This document shows, in pieces, positions 33,109 through 42,273 of a DNA stretch of 64,000 nt; the first letter of the stretch is position 1; each line of letters opens with the position of its first letter. Below the pieces are notes generated by a model. The model was not told where the DNA came from and made no database searches. It saw only the letters and a program-made list of their open reading frames with translations. The position numbers and the translations under genes were made by a program. The DNA is from Clostridia bacterium (GTDB lineage Bacteria > Bacillota > Clostridia > Lachnospirales > Bianqueaceae). The stretch lies in NCBI GenBank assembly GCA_900764045.1, contig CAAFMN010000099.1, forward strand, positions 62,001 through 126,000, read 5' to 3'.

Positions 33109-33630
33109 TTATTTTCCTAAAATATCTTTTATAATCTTTTCCGCGATCTCATTCTGCTGCTCGTAATAGGTCTGCTGCGCTGTGTCGTCCAGCGTCTCAT
33201 CATCCGCGTAGCCTCCCAGGCACAGATAGAACACATAATTGTCCACCCGGACCACCTTGGCCGCCGCCACCTTGGACACATTCATCGGATACATCATCAT
33301 ATTCTGCTGCTGATTACTCAGATACGTCTGCAGAGCACTCTCGACCTCCTGCGCCTTGCCGTCTACGGCCTCAATTCCTACAAACATATCCACATGAGCG
33401 GACATCATCGGGCCTTCGGCGATAAACTCCTTGATATCCGCTTCCGGAACGCCCATAACCTCTGTCAGGTACTCCTTCTCGAATGTCATACTGGGCAAAT
33501 AATTCTCTCCGTACGCTTCCTTAACCTTGTTATAGATCTCCGTCAGTCTGCCGGAATTATCCTTCGTGCTGCTGCAGCCGGATACCGCCATCAATATTAC
33601 ACATAAAACTAAAATAATCTTTTTCATCAC
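33109..33630 (-). CDS. DUF4358-like lipoprotein
   Basis: A 173-residue lipoprotein: signal MMKKIILVLCVILMAVSGC with the lipobox Cys at 19. The mature part (LTEIYNKVKEAYGENYLPSM, then EKEYLTEVMGVPEADIKEFIAE) resembles the DUF4358 group found in Clostridia, often associated with cell envelope or sporulation-era genes. The function is unknown. Its ATG overlaps the stop of the MBL-fold hydrolase by 4 bp. Confidence 0.8.
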   Translation of the reverse strand: MMKKIILVLCVILMAVSGCSSTKDNSGRLTEIYNKVKEAYGENYLPSMTFEKEYLTEVMGVPEADIKEFIAEGPMMSAHVDMFVGIEAVDGKAQEVESALQTYLSNQQQNMMMYPMNVSKVAAAKVVRVDNYVFYLCLGGYADDETLDDTAQQTYYEQQNEIAEKIIKDILGK

Positions 33631-34229
33631 TGTTCTCCTTTTAATTGAATAGTTTCTCCTGGTTCGACCAAAAGCCGATTCGGAGCGTTGAACTTTTCCG
33701 CCATAGCGCGGTCATAAAGCGCCCCCGGTTTGACATGAATCGGAATCACATACCGTGCGTCCATCTTGGCTGCACAGCGTACTGCCTCCGCCGCATCCAT
33801 GTTATAGACTCCGTCAATCGGCAGCAGCGCGTAATCCAGCCGAGGAAGCCGAGACATCTCCTCTGTCTCAGACGTATCGCCGGAAGCATACAGGCGAATT
33901 CCGCCCCATTTCAGAATATACCCGACACAGCTTTCCTTGGGGTGATTCTGATTGTAAGCTTCTACGGCCTGCACCTGAATCCATCCCAGATCCACTCGCT
34001 GGTAAATCCCTTCCTTCAAGGTATCTGCCGCACGCAGAATCCTTCCATCCTCCTTGACCTCCACCTTATCCACCGCATTGTGGTCATAGTGTTCGTGCGT
34101 TACAAGAACCAGATCCGCAGGCAGATCATATCCTTCACCTGCATAGGGATCCACATAGATCACCTTTCCCTCTCCTGTCGTAATCCGATAGCTGCCATGT
34201 CCCTGATATAAGAGTCTGGCCTGATACAT
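33627..34229 (-). CDS. MBL-fold metallo-hydrolase
   Basis: A 200-residue protein of the metallo-beta-lactamase superfamily, UlaG-like subgroup. The metal motif is VTHEHYDHNAVDKV (H-x-H-x-D-H type), followed by YASGDTSETEEM and a final VIPIHVKPG. The family is chiefly hydrolytic on phosphoesters or lactones; the substrate here is unknown. The ATG at 34229 is chosen because GGAGGGG stands just upstream, and the longer frame begins between genes. It is coupled to the DUF4358-like lipoprotein gene downstream. Confidence 0.88.
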   Translation of the reverse strand: MYQARLLYQGHGSYRITTGEGKVIYVDPYAGEGYDLPADLVLVTHEHYDHNAVDKVEVKEDGRILRAADTLKEGIYQRVDLGWIQVQAVEAYNQNHPKESCVGYILKWGGIRLYASGDTSETEEMSRLPRLDYALLPIDGVYNMDAAEAVRCAAKMDARYVIPIHVKPGALYDRAMAEKFNAPNRLLVEPGETIQLKGEQ

Positions 34230-34285
34230 GATTCTCCCCTCCTTATTCCCGGATACCTTTATTGTACAATTTCTTGCCGATAAAA

Positions 34286-37006
34286 TCAAGTCCCAATCCG
34301 GCCGCCTTGAAGGATCCGGCTGCCCTGCAGCCCCTTTCGGACTACAAGCTGCTGCGGAATCCTCTCCTTGAGCGCTTCTACATGCGAAATCACTCCGACC
34401 AGCCGATCTCCTTCCGAGAGAGACGACAGCGTCTCCAGCGCCTTGTTCAATGCCTCCTGGTCCAGCGAACCAAATCCTTCGTCAATAAATACGGCGTCCA
34501 CCTCGATTCCGCCCGCAAAGCGCTGAACTACATCAGAGAGCCCAAGCGCTAATGACATGGCGGCCTGAAAGGACTCTCCGCCGGACAAAGAAGAAACCGG
34601 TCGTTTTTTCCCTGTGTAATGGTCCAGCACTTCGATCTCCAGGCCATCCGCGCTTCGAAGGTTACCTGCCTGTGTCCTACGCATCAGGGCGTATTGACCG
34701 CAGCTAAGTACCGTCAGCCTCTGGTTGGCCGCGTCCAGCACATGTTCAAAATAAAACGCCTGTATATACTGTTCAAAGGCGAGCTTAGGGCGGCCGGCCA
34801 ATTCTCCCGAGGCTGTCTGAGACAGCTGCAGCCTCTTCTGATATTCTTCCCCGGCCTGCCCGTATTCTCTCCAGCCCTGTGACAGATGCGCATATGCCTC
34901 CTGATTGGCTTGCAGCTGCCCCAGGCGAAGGCTGAGTTCTTTTTTGTATTCTCCGCGGCACCGCTCTTTTTCCGCGATCTTTTCCTTCAGTCCGTCCGGA
35001 GATTCCTGATCCCGAAGCGTCTCTTTTTCCTTTTCTACAGTCTCCGCCAGACTGGTATACCGGCCTCTGGCCTGCTGTAAGGCACTGTTCAGTCTCTCGT
35101 AATCCTCGCGAGCCCGGTGCAGATTCTCACTGAGTCTCTTGCGCTCGTTTTCTTTTTCCTGTATCCTTTTCTTTAATTCCGCCTTCAAAACACCCTGGCA
35201 GCGTTCCTCCAGATGTTCCTTGGCTCCCATACAAGAAGCCAGCTCCACCGCATACCTCTCGCAGGATGAGCGCATCTCAGCTTCTTCTACCTGCCACTCC
35301 TCCTGCTCTTTGCGGTAACGAAGCTCACACGCCTCCAGCCTTTTCTTTTCTGTTGTCTGGCGTTCCAGCTTCTCCAGCCTCTCCTGTGCCTGCGCAAGGC
35401 GGGATGGTATCTGCTCCGTGTCAATAGCCAATTGTTCCAGATTCTTTTGCTGCAGCTGCTTTCTGCTATGCAAGCTTGCCGCTTCATTGCTCTCTTCAAC
35501 GCATCTTTCGCGGCACCGCTCCATTTTCTCCCGAAGCTCCTTACGCTTTCCTTCATCCAGCGGTTCTCCGTCCGTAAAGTGTGCCTTGGCCGGATGCTCT
35601 CTGGAACCGCAGACAGGGCAAGGTTCTCCATCTGCTAAACCCGCCGCCATAATTCCGGCCTGAGAACGCAGCCACTGACTCTCCGCAGCCTCCGATGCCT
35701 CTCGCGCTCTGTGAAACGCTTCTTCCGCTTTTAGATACCTTTTTTGTTGAAGGGATAGTTCTTCCGTCAGCTTCGTACATTCTTCCCACAGCTGCTGCGC
35801 TCTGCGGCACTCCTTGACTTCTTCTGCCACAGCGGCGTATTGTTCCGGAACCTCCCGCAGCTCCAACAGACGTTTCTGCAGCTGTTCCCTCTCTGTCAGC
35901 CGGGCATTCAGGCGTTCGGACAGTGTGTGATACCGCTCCTGGGCTTCTCTTTGTTTTTGTCCGATGCTCTCGCATCTTGTTTGAAGCGTGTCTGCTTCTT
36001 CTCGCGCTTTTAACTGATCGGACAGGATCTGCAGCTGCCGCGTGCAGGTCTGGATGCTCTCCTCCTGCACGTCCGCCGTCTCCAGAATCTTCTGCGCCCG
36101 CTCCTTTTCTTTTTCCTGCAGCTCAATCGTCTGCGCTGTGGACAGGCACTGTGCTTCCAGTTCCCGCACATGATCCCAGCGGCTTTTGAGCATCCGGCAG
36201 GATTCTATCTCCTCCTGCGCTTGTCTGTCCAGAGTCTCCAACTCTTCTCTCCGCTCTTCGGCCAATCGGACCCAGTTCTGGAGGCCCGTCAAAAAGTCCG
36301 GGAGGCCGTATAGGTCCTTCTCTGTCAGCAGATCCCGCAATTTCTGCGCGGCGCTGTCTTCCTGATAGATCTTGACTGTCTGCAGATACGCGTCCAGCCT
36401 TGTCCGGATCCTCTCCAGGCGGGCTCTTGATTCCGCAGTCAATTCCTTCAGCGCCGCCTGCAGTCTCTGACAATCCTCTGTATGAAAAACCTTACGGAAG
36501 ATCGCGCCCCTTTGGTCCGATCCTGCCAGAAGCAGCTGCAGGAACTCTCCCTGCGCCAGCATCGCGACCTGCTTAAACTGCTTATAATTGAGTCCCAGGA
36601 GCTCCTCTACCTTGCGTCCGACTGCTTCCTTCCCCGTCAGAACCGTTTCATCCGGCAGCGTAAGGGCTACCTTCGGAAGCTCCTCCGTCATTCCCTTACC
36701 CGACTTGCGCGGCCGTTCATACCTTGGGCTACGCCGAATCTCATAGGTTTTCTCATGCTGCTGAAAAAGCAGTGTCACCTGCGTCGGCTGCTCCGCGCCC
36801 GCATACTGACTCCGCAGAGAATCCACCTGTCTCGCGCTGCCGCTGGTCTCTCCGAAAAGGGCATAGCAGATCCCGTCAAAGATCGTTGTCTTTCCCGCTC
36901 CAGTATCTCCTGTAATCAAAAAAACACCGGATAGGACGGAAAAATCCACTTGTTCCGTCCCGCCAAAAGGTCCAAACCCTTCCAGCTTCAATTGTAACGG
37001 TCTCAT
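34286..37006 (-). CDS. sbcC: SbcC, ATPase subunit of the SbcCD nuclease
   Basis: A 906-residue SMC-like ATPase. The N-terminal half-domain has MRPLQLKLEGFGPFGGTE and Walker A GDTGAGKTTIFDG. Two long coiled-coil arms flank the zinc hook CPVC (in GEPCPVCGSREHPA, near residue 480). The C-terminal half-domain has signature LSGGESFQAAMSLALGL and Walker B VDAVFIDEGFGSLD. With SbcD it opens and degrades hairpin and cruciform DNA. This is relevant to the palindromic arrays at 7.7 and 50.5 kb. Start 37006 is chosen for AAGGAGG upstream and a 4-bp overlap with sbcD. Confidence 0.94.
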   Translation of the reverse strand: MRPLQLKLEGFGPFGGTEQVDFSVLSGVFLITGDTGAGKTTIFDGICYALFGETSGSARQVDSLRSQYAGAEQPTQVTLLFQQHEKTYEIRRSPRYERPRKSGKGMTEELPKVALTLPDETVLTGKEAVGRKVEELLGLNYKQFKQVAMLAQGEFLQLLLAGSDQRGAIFRKVFHTEDCQRLQAALKELTAESRARLERIRTRLDAYLQTVKIYQEDSAAQKLRDLLTEKDLYGLPDFLTGLQNWVRLAEERREELETLDRQAQEEIESCRMLKSRWDHVRELEAQCLSTAQTIELQEKEKERAQKILETADVQEESIQTCTRQLQILSDQLKAREEADTLQTRCESIGQKQREAQERYHTLSERLNARLTEREQLQKRLLELREVPEQYAAVAEEVKECRRAQQLWEECTKLTEELSLQQKRYLKAEEAFHRAREASEAAESQWLRSQAGIMAAGLADGEPCPVCGSREHPAKAHFTDGEPLDEGKRKELREKMERCRERCVEESNEAASLHSRKQLQQKNLEQLAIDTEQIPSRLAQAQERLEKLERQTTEKKRLEACELRYRKEQEEWQVEEAEMRSSCERYAVELASCMGAKEHLEERCQGVLKAELKKRIQEKENERKRLSENLHRAREDYERLNSALQQARGRYTSLAETVEKEKETLRDQESPDGLKEKIAEKERCRGEYKKELSLRLGQLQANQEAYAHLSQGWREYGQAGEEYQKRLQLSQTASGELAGRPKLAFEQYIQAFYFEHVLDAANQRLTVLSCGQYALMRRTQAGNLRSADGLEIEVLDHYTGKKRPVSSLSGGESFQAAMSLALGLSDVVQRFAGGIEVDAVFIDEGFGSLDQEALNKALETLSSLSEGDRLVGVISHVEALKERIPQQLVVRKGLQGSRILQGGRIGT

Positions 37007-38124
37007 GTATTTTCCTCCTTTCCGGCTAAAAGCCCGCGGATCAGCTCCGCGTCCTCCTCCGCAAGTTCCTTGCCGCACTGTTCCTCATAAAAACATCCGA
37101 ACAGTTTGTCAAGGCTCTGCATATCCGGCAGTGTCTCCATCCCTGCCGCGCCGCTGCCTCTCGTCCTTGCGTTATCAAAATCGATCCGCATCAGATTGGG
37201 ATATACACTCCGCAGCTTTCCCAGCGCGTCAAAAACTGTATCGTCCGTTAAAACCGCCCGGATATAATCCTCCGGGTCCGCTCCGGCTACCGTCTCCGGC
37301 GCTGTCAAAAGCTCCAGCGGTCCTCGGATCTCCCGCCAATCGTGCAGAGGCTCCAGCGGCAGCTCACTTAGCTTCAGGTCTCCTTTTTCCCCTAACTCCA
37401 CAAGAACCGCGCATTTTACCTGTGTTGCCTCTGAAAAAGAATACTTCAGCGGAGATCCGCTGTAGCACACCGGCATATCCCCGACGCGGGACGCGCCATG
37501 GATATGCCCCAGCGCCACATAGTCAAACCCGCGAAAGCTTGACACCCGAATCTGATCCACTCCTCCGATACTGAGGTCTTCCTGGGCCTTGCTTGCCGTC
37601 TCATCGCTCACCACATATTGATGCGCCATCAGAATGCGCCGGTTCTCCCCTGCTTCCGGCAGTCCTTCCAGCATATAATCCACCGCCTCCTGATAGCTCG
37701 TACCGCTGTATCCCAGGCTTCTTGCCGTCTCCGGCCGGACAAAGGGCAGCATCCATACCTCTACCACTCCGTATCGGTCCTTAAAATCCGCATGAAAGAG
37801 TGGCTTTTTCAGTGTGCCCTGTATATAGAGCTTCTGTTTCTCCATAAAACCGGCGCCAAACTGCAGCCGCTCCGCCGAGTCATGATTGCCCGCAATCACA
37901 CAGGCCGGGCAGGGCAGCTGTGCCAAGAACCAGTCCAGGAGCTTAACCGCTTCCACACCGGGAACGCTGCGGTCATAAACATCCCCGGCGATCAATACGG
38001 CGTCAATCCGATACGTCCGCACCATCTTCAAAATCTGTTCCAGCATATGTCTCTGCTCTTCCAGCATGGAAAACTCATACAACTGAATCCCTAAGTGCAG
38101 GTCCGCAATATGAAGAAATCTCAT
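37003..38124 (-). CDS. sbcD: SbcD, nuclease subunit of SbcCD
   Basis: A 373-residue Mre11-type phosphoesterase with the five motifs in order: LHIADLHLG, VLIAGDVYDRS, VIAGNHDSAERL, LMAHQYV and ALGHIHGA. A C-terminal capping and SbcC-binding part follows. The complex cuts hairpins endonucleolytically and then degrades the DNA. It stops inside the sbcC start (4-bp overlap) and begins 3 bp after the MATE stop. Confidence 0.95.
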   Translation of the reverse strand: MRFLHIADLHLGIQLYEFSMLEEQRHMLEQILKMVRTYRIDAVLIAGDVYDRSVPGVEAVKLLDWFLAQLPCPACVIAGNHDSAERLQFGAGFMEKQKLYIQGTLKKPLFHADFKDRYGVVEVWMLPFVRPETARSLGYSGTSYQEAVDYMLEGLPEAGENRRILMAHQYVVSDETASKAQEDLSIGGVDQIRVSSFRGFDYVALGHIHGASRVGDMPVCYSGSPLKYSFSEATQVKCAVLVELGEKGDLKLSELPLEPLHDWREIRGPLELLTAPETVAGADPEDYIRAVLTDDTVFDALGKLRSVYPNLMRIDFDNARTRGSGAAGMETLPDMQSLDKLFGCFYEEQCGKELAEEDAELIRGLLAGKEENT

Positions 38125-38127
38125 CCT

Positions 38128-39519
38128 TTACCTTCCTTCTACCATGTTGTTGGCCCAGATCCCTTTGTGTACCAGGTTTCCTCCAATCATGGTCTTGATG
38201 ATCTCGGAAAACTGTACGATAAAATAGACCGTCACCACGTCCAGCGCTGTATATCTCGCAAGGACAAACGCTAGAGGGATATTAACGATCCAGGTATACA
38301 CACTGTCAAAAAAGAAGGTCAGAACCGTCTTGCCTCCGCAGCGCAGCGTGAAATAGCAGCCGTGATTAAAGGCGTTGATAGGCATGGTAACCGCGACAAC
38401 CAGCATAACGTCCGTTGCCAGTGTTCTCACCTGCTCTGCCGTATTGTAAATCTGCGGAATCAGGGGCGATGTCAATGCCAGTAGGACCGCCATCAGTGCG
38501 CTGCCTGTAACAGAAAAGGCCAGAAGCTTGCGATCCGTATCCTTGGCTTCCTCGATCTTGCCCGCGCCCAAGAGCTGTCCGACGATGATCGCGATGGCAT
38601 TGCCGCTCGCAAAGAATACGACAAAAAACAGATTGGATACCGTATTGCTGATATTCATCGCGGCTACCGCGGCCAGTCCCCGCACCGAATAACACTGCAA
38701 TACAACAGCCATGCCGATGGACCACAACGCCTCATTCACCAGCAGAGGAAGTCCTGTGATGATAATGCTTTTGGTCAATGACAGCGGAATCCGAAGCGTC
38801 CGGTACAGTCCCTTCAGGAAGCTGAACCGGTCTTTGCTGCGGTGCGTCGCTCCGATAATAATCACGCATTCTACGACACGGGAGATCACTGTCGCGATAC
38901 CAGCGCCGACGCATCCCATGGCAGGCGCTCCGAAATTACCGAAGATCAGGACATAATTGAAAAACAGATTGACAAATACAGCGGCGATTCCGGCAATCAT
39001 CGGCAGCATAGGCGTCTTGGCCTCCCGAAGCGTCGTAGAATAGATCTGTACGATCGCGAACGGGATGGTGCCCACCAGCATAACCTTAAGATACTGCTGA
39101 CCGTAATTCAGCGTCATACCGACGTCTCCGACACTTTCTCCATTCTCACTCAGGAAGAGACTGATCAGCTCCCGCCCATAGATCCAGAAAACCGTGCAGA
39201 ATACGGCAATCAGGATGGCGCAGATCCAGATCTTGATCCGAAATGTATTACGCACGCCCTCATCGTTCTTCTGCCCAAAGAACTGCGCGCCGTAGATTCC
39301 CGCGCCGGACAGTCCGCCGAATACGCATAGATTGAATACATTCATCAGCTGATTGGCAATCGCGACGCCACTCATCTGCTCAGTTCCGACCTGTCCCACC
39401 ATAATATTGTCCAGCAGGCCTACAAAATTCGTGATTCCCTGCTGCAGCATGATCGGCAGAAAGACCGCCAGAACCATCTTATAAAACGCCTTGTCCCCCA
39501 CATACCTTCTCCAGTTCAT
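38128..39519 (-). CDS. MATE family efflux transporter
   Basis: A 463-residue protein with about 12 membrane segments in two homologous halves. FLPIMLQQGITNFVGLLDNIMVGQVGTEQMSGVAIANQL is the usual MATE first-half signature (here quoted in parts only: LPIMLQQ, VGLLDNIMVGQ, GTEQMSGVA). It exports cationic drugs or metabolites using Na+ or H+ gradients. The ATG at 39519 follows GAAAGGA at good spacing; an upstream frame ends across it in an ATGA overlap (see 39516-39762). Sbc genes follow directly. Confidence 0.9.
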   Translation of the reverse strand: MNWRRYVGDKAFYKMVLAVFLPIMLQQGITNFVGLLDNIMVGQVGTEQMSGVAIANQLMNVFNLCVFGGLSGAGIYGAQFFGQKNDEGVRNTFRIKIWICAILIAVFCTVFWIYGRELISLFLSENGESVGDVGMTLNYGQQYLKVMLVGTIPFAIVQIYSTTLREAKTPMLPMIAGIAAVFVNLFFNYVLIFGNFGAPAMGCVGAGIATVISRVVECVIIIGATHRSKDRFSFLKGLYRTLRIPLSLTKSIIITGLPLLVNEALWSIGMAVVLQCYSVRGLAAVAAMNISNTVSNLFFVVFFASGNAIAIIVGQLLGAGKIEEAKDTDRKLLAFSVTGSALMAVLLALTSPLIPQIYNTAEQVRTLATDVMLVVAVTMPINAFNHGCYFTLRCGGKTVLTFFFDSVYTWIVNIPLAFVLARYTALDVVTVYFIVQFSEIIKTMIGGNLVHKGIWANNMVEGR

Positions 39520-39762
39520 TTTCGCAATCCTTTCTCTATCTCTGTCATTTTCCCTTTTCGGCACTGTACACTTCGAAATCTACTATGCTGAATCCCCAAA
39601 AGCCGATCCATCTCCTCGGCGGCATTCCGGTATGGATTCTTCTGGTAGTGCACCAAAATATAATCCGCCTCCCGAATGCGCCCTGCCGCCGGCTCCCAGC
39701 CCGATAAAAAGCGTCCAGAAAATCAGAATCCGTCGTGCCGTTTGAAACCTTGATCGATTCAT
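39516..39762 (-). pseudogene. possible frameshifted small gene upstream of the MATE gene
   Basis: AAGGAGAAGCG followed by ATG (39760-39762) starts a frame reading MNRSRFQTARRILIFWTLFI, with a hydrophobic segment, that loses coding character after about 25 codons and stops at 39583. Another frame of the same strand, open from 39722 to 39516, reads READYILVHYQKNPYRNAAE and MDRLLGIQHSRFRSVQCRKG, which looks like real protein. It ends in an ATGA overlap with the MATE start. One gene broken by a single indel would explain both. No family recognised. Chance remains possible. Confidence 0.35.
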
Positions 39763-39796
39763 CGCTTCTCCTTCGCTTTTCTAACGAAGCATCTGA

Positions 39797-39834
39797 CAAA
39801 AAAACGCCGCAGACCTTTTCAAAATCCACGGCGT
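39797..39834 (-). terminator. terminator after the aldolase fusion gene
   Basis: On the minus strand, ACGCCG (complement of 39829-39834) pairs with CGGCGT (complement of 39804-39809), followed by a run of seven T. The loop is long (19 nt), so strength is uncertain. Confidence 0.6.
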
Positions 39835-39903
39835 CAGCATATGCAGCCCGCATATGCAAAAAGAGGATGCCGCTTTGCGCAGCACCCCCGTTACTATACC
39901 AAC

Positions 39904-40869
39904 TTACTTCTTCTGTACCAGATGTACAGCGAAGCCGCCAAAGTCCTGCTTGAAATAAATTGCGGTCATATTACCCTTAGCGTCATACTTCTTGCTGTCC
40001 TCCAGGAACTCATAGCCCTTGGACTCCAGATAAGCAATCGCTCTGGACAAATAATTGGTCGCGATCGCGATATGGCCGTTCTTACCCAGATACGGGGTCT
40101 TCATAACTTCTACAGCAGTACCGGCAAATACGGAGCTGTTGCCAACCTTGGACGTAAATCCGAAAGCAGCCTCGAACAGCTTGGCAATAGCCTCTGCCTG
40201 CTCTGCGTTCTCCGCGTTGACTCCGATATGCGCCAGCTCAAAGCCCAGCATGGTCTGAACCGCTTCACGGGTCATCTCGCGAATCTTGTCGAACTCACCT
40301 GCGTTGATCAAGTCCGCGCTTACCATCCAGGAACCGCCACAGGCAATGATCTTATTGAAGGACAGATAGTCGTTCAGGTTCTTAGCGTTGACACCGCCGG
40401 TAGGCATAAACTTCATTTTGGTGTAAGGAGCCGCCAGAGCCTTGATCGCCTTAACGCCACCGTTTACCTCGGCCGGGAAGAACTTGACAACTTCCAGACC
40501 CAGCTCAATCGCCTGCTCGATATCGGAAGCATTGGCTGTACCGGGTGTGATCGGAATGTTCTTGTCTACGCAATACTTAACAACCTTGGGATTGAGGCCG
40601 GGGCTTACGATGAACTTGGCGCCTGCCGCTACAGCACGGTCAACCTGCTCGGTCGTAAGAACTGTACCTGCTCCTACCAGCATATCCGGAACTTCCGCGC
40701 TGATGCGCTTAATCGCTTCCTCTGCCTGCTCGGTACGGAAGGTTACTTCTGCGCAGGGCAGACCGCCATCACACAGAGCCTTAGCCAGCGGAATAGCTTT
40801 TTCTACATCATCAATCTTGATAACCGGAACGATACCAATCGCGGAAATCTTCTGCAATACTTCATTCAT
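39904..40869 (-). CDS. eda: KDPG/KHG aldolase fused to a VOC-like domain
   Basis: A 321-residue two-domain protein. Residues 1-208 are a class I KDPG/4-hydroxy-2-oxoglutarate aldolase: GIVPVIKIDDVEKAIPLA, EVTFRTEQAEEAIKRIS (catalytic Glu), MLVGAGTVLT, FIVSPGLNPKVV, PITPGTANASDIEQA and the Schiff-base Lys in VVKFFPAEVNGG. The C-terminal 110 residues (ELAHIGVNAENAEQAEAIA, GHIAIATNYLSRAIAYLES, FGGFAVHLVQKK) have the two-beta-alpha-beta-beta-beta-module look of VOC/glyoxalase proteins. It should release pyruvate from KDPG or a related sugar acid; the VOC part might bind the product or regulate. It has its own promoter and is not in a sugar-acid operon. Confidence 0.9.
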   Translation of the reverse strand: MNEVLQKISAIGIVPVIKIDDVEKAIPLAKALCDGGLPCAEVTFRTEQAEEAIKRISAEVPDMLVGAGTVLTTEQVDRAVAAGAKFIVSPGLNPKVVKYCVDKNIPITPGTANASDIEQAIELGLEVVKFFPAEVNGGVKAIKALAAPYTKMKFMPTGGVNAKNLNDYLSFNKIIACGGSWMVSADLINAGEFDKIREMTREAVQTMLGFELAHIGVNAENAEQAEAIAKLFEAAFGFTSKVGNSSVFAGTAVEVMKTPYLGKNGHIAIATNYLSRAIAYLESKGYEFLEDSKKYDAKGNMTAIYFKQDFGGFAVHLVQKK

Positions 40870-40904
40870 GATATAATCTCTCCTTGTATTAAGTCTTTAC
40901 CCTT

Positions 40905-40932
40905 ATTATAGAGTTTTTTTTCATAAAGTCAA
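40905..40932 (-). promoter_or_regulatory. eda promoter
   Basis: TTGACT (40927-40932), 16 bp and TATAAT (40905-40910) on the minus strand, 36 bp before the ATG. Confidence 0.75.
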
Positions 40933-40982
40933 GCCTTTTTTGCATAAACTAGGTCGAACAGTCATAACGAGGTCATCCGTCT

Positions 40983-42266
40983 ATGCAATTATTTCGTGAA
41001 ATGCCTCCTGTCATGGATCTTGCCGCAAGCGGCTATCTGCGGGCTGAGGCCAGGAGTCTGACAGGATTCCGTCCCATCCCCGGCGCGACCATCACCATCC
41101 GCCAGAACAACGGTACCGTAATCGAACGGCTGGTCACGGACGAATCCGGCAACACTCCCATTTTAGAGCTTCCGACCCCTCCGTTGGAATATTCTCTGGA
41201 GCCGGATTCTCTGCAGCCCTACTCCGAATATTCCCTGCTTCTGGAAGGCGAAGGAGTCCAGAGCATCCTTGTCGAAGGAACACAGATTCTGCCGGGAGAG
41301 CTCTCTATCCAGAGGCTTTCTGCCGTCGATGACGCCACCGCCGACCTGATCTCTCCCGTTCCTGTCGCGGATGAAACCCTGATCACCATCGGTCCGAACA
41401 CACTCTACGGAGATTATCCGCCCAAGCAGCCGGAAGCCAGTATCAAGCCGCTGAGTCCGGAGGACGGATTTGTTGTCCTAAATGAAGTCGTCATCCCGGA
41501 ATACATTGTCGTTCATGATGGTACCCCCTCCTCCTCCGCGCAGAACTATTGGGTGCCCTATGCCTCTTATATCGCGAATGTAGCCAGCAGCGAGATCTAT
41601 TCTACCTGGGACGAGGCCGCGATCACAGCCAATGTCCTGGCCATCATGTCCTTTACGCTGAACCGGGTCTATACGGAATGGTACCGCTCCAAGGGATATG
41701 ATTTTACCATCACTTCTTCCACAGCCTATGACCACAAATTCATCTATGGCCGCAATATTTTCAACAATATCTCGCGGATCGTGGATTCTGTGTTGACCAA
41801 TTACGTCACGCGTCCCGGTATTGAGCAGCCTCTTCTGACGCAGTACTGCGACGGACGCCAGGTCTCTTGTCCGAACTGGATGACACAATGGGGTTCCCAA
41901 TACCTTGCCACCCAAGGGTATAACGCGACTTCGATCCTGCGCTATTATTACGGAGCCGATGTGTATCTGGCGACAGCCAACCGCGTCTCCGGCATTCCCG
42001 CGTCCTTCCCGGGATACAATATCAGCACGGGCAGCCGCGGCGCCGATGTCCGTACCATTCAGCGCCAGCTGAACGCTGTCTCCAGCCATTACCCGGCAAT
42101 TCCCAAAGTATCGGTAGACGGGATCTTCGGCAGCGCCACCGCCGCTTCCGTACGGAAATTCCAGGAGGTCTTCAACCTGCCGGTCAGCGGAATCGTAGAC
42201 TCCCCCACCTGGTACCGTCTCTCTCAGATCTATGTCGCCGTCACGAGGATCGGAGAATTGAACTAA
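40983..42266 (+). CDS. peptidoglycan-binding protein with SpoIID-like middle domain
   Basis: A 427-residue protein with no N-terminal signal peptide. Residues about 20-110 look like a beta-sandwich (ARSLTGFRPIPGATITIRQ). The middle part (about 185-340) has YIANVASSEIYSTWDEAAITANVLAIMSFTLNRVY (seen in pieces IANVASSEIYSTW and AAITANVLAIMSF), then STAYDHKFIYGRN and LTQYCDGRQVSC, similar to the SpoIID/LytB region. The C-terminal 70 residues are a PG-binding_1 repeat: GSRGADVRTIQRQLN, VDGIFGSATAASVRKFQ. It likely acts on cell wall or spore cortex; the missing signal peptide is odd. The ribosome site is weak (GAGG). Confidence 0.75.
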   Translation: MQLFREMPPVMDLAASGYLRAEARSLTGFRPIPGATITIRQNNGTVIERLVTDESGNTPILELPTPPLEYSLEPDSLQPYSEYSLLLEGEGVQSILVEGTQILPGELSIQRLSAVDDATADLISPVPVADETLITIGPNTLYGDYPPKQPEASIKPLSPEDGFVVLNEVVIPEYIVVHDGTPSSSAQNYWVPYASYIANVASSEIYSTWDEAAITANVLAIMSFTLNRVYTEWYRSKGYDFTITSSTAYDHKFIYGRNIFNNISRIVDSVLTNYVTRPGIEQPLLTQYCDGRQVSCPNWMTQWGSQYLATQGYNATSILRYYYGADVYLATANRVSGIPASFPGYNISTGSRGADVRTIQRQLNAVSSHYPAIPKVSVDGIFGSATAASVRKFQEVFNLPVSGIVDSPTWYRLSQIYVAVTRIGELN

Positions 42267-42273
42267 ATTGGAC

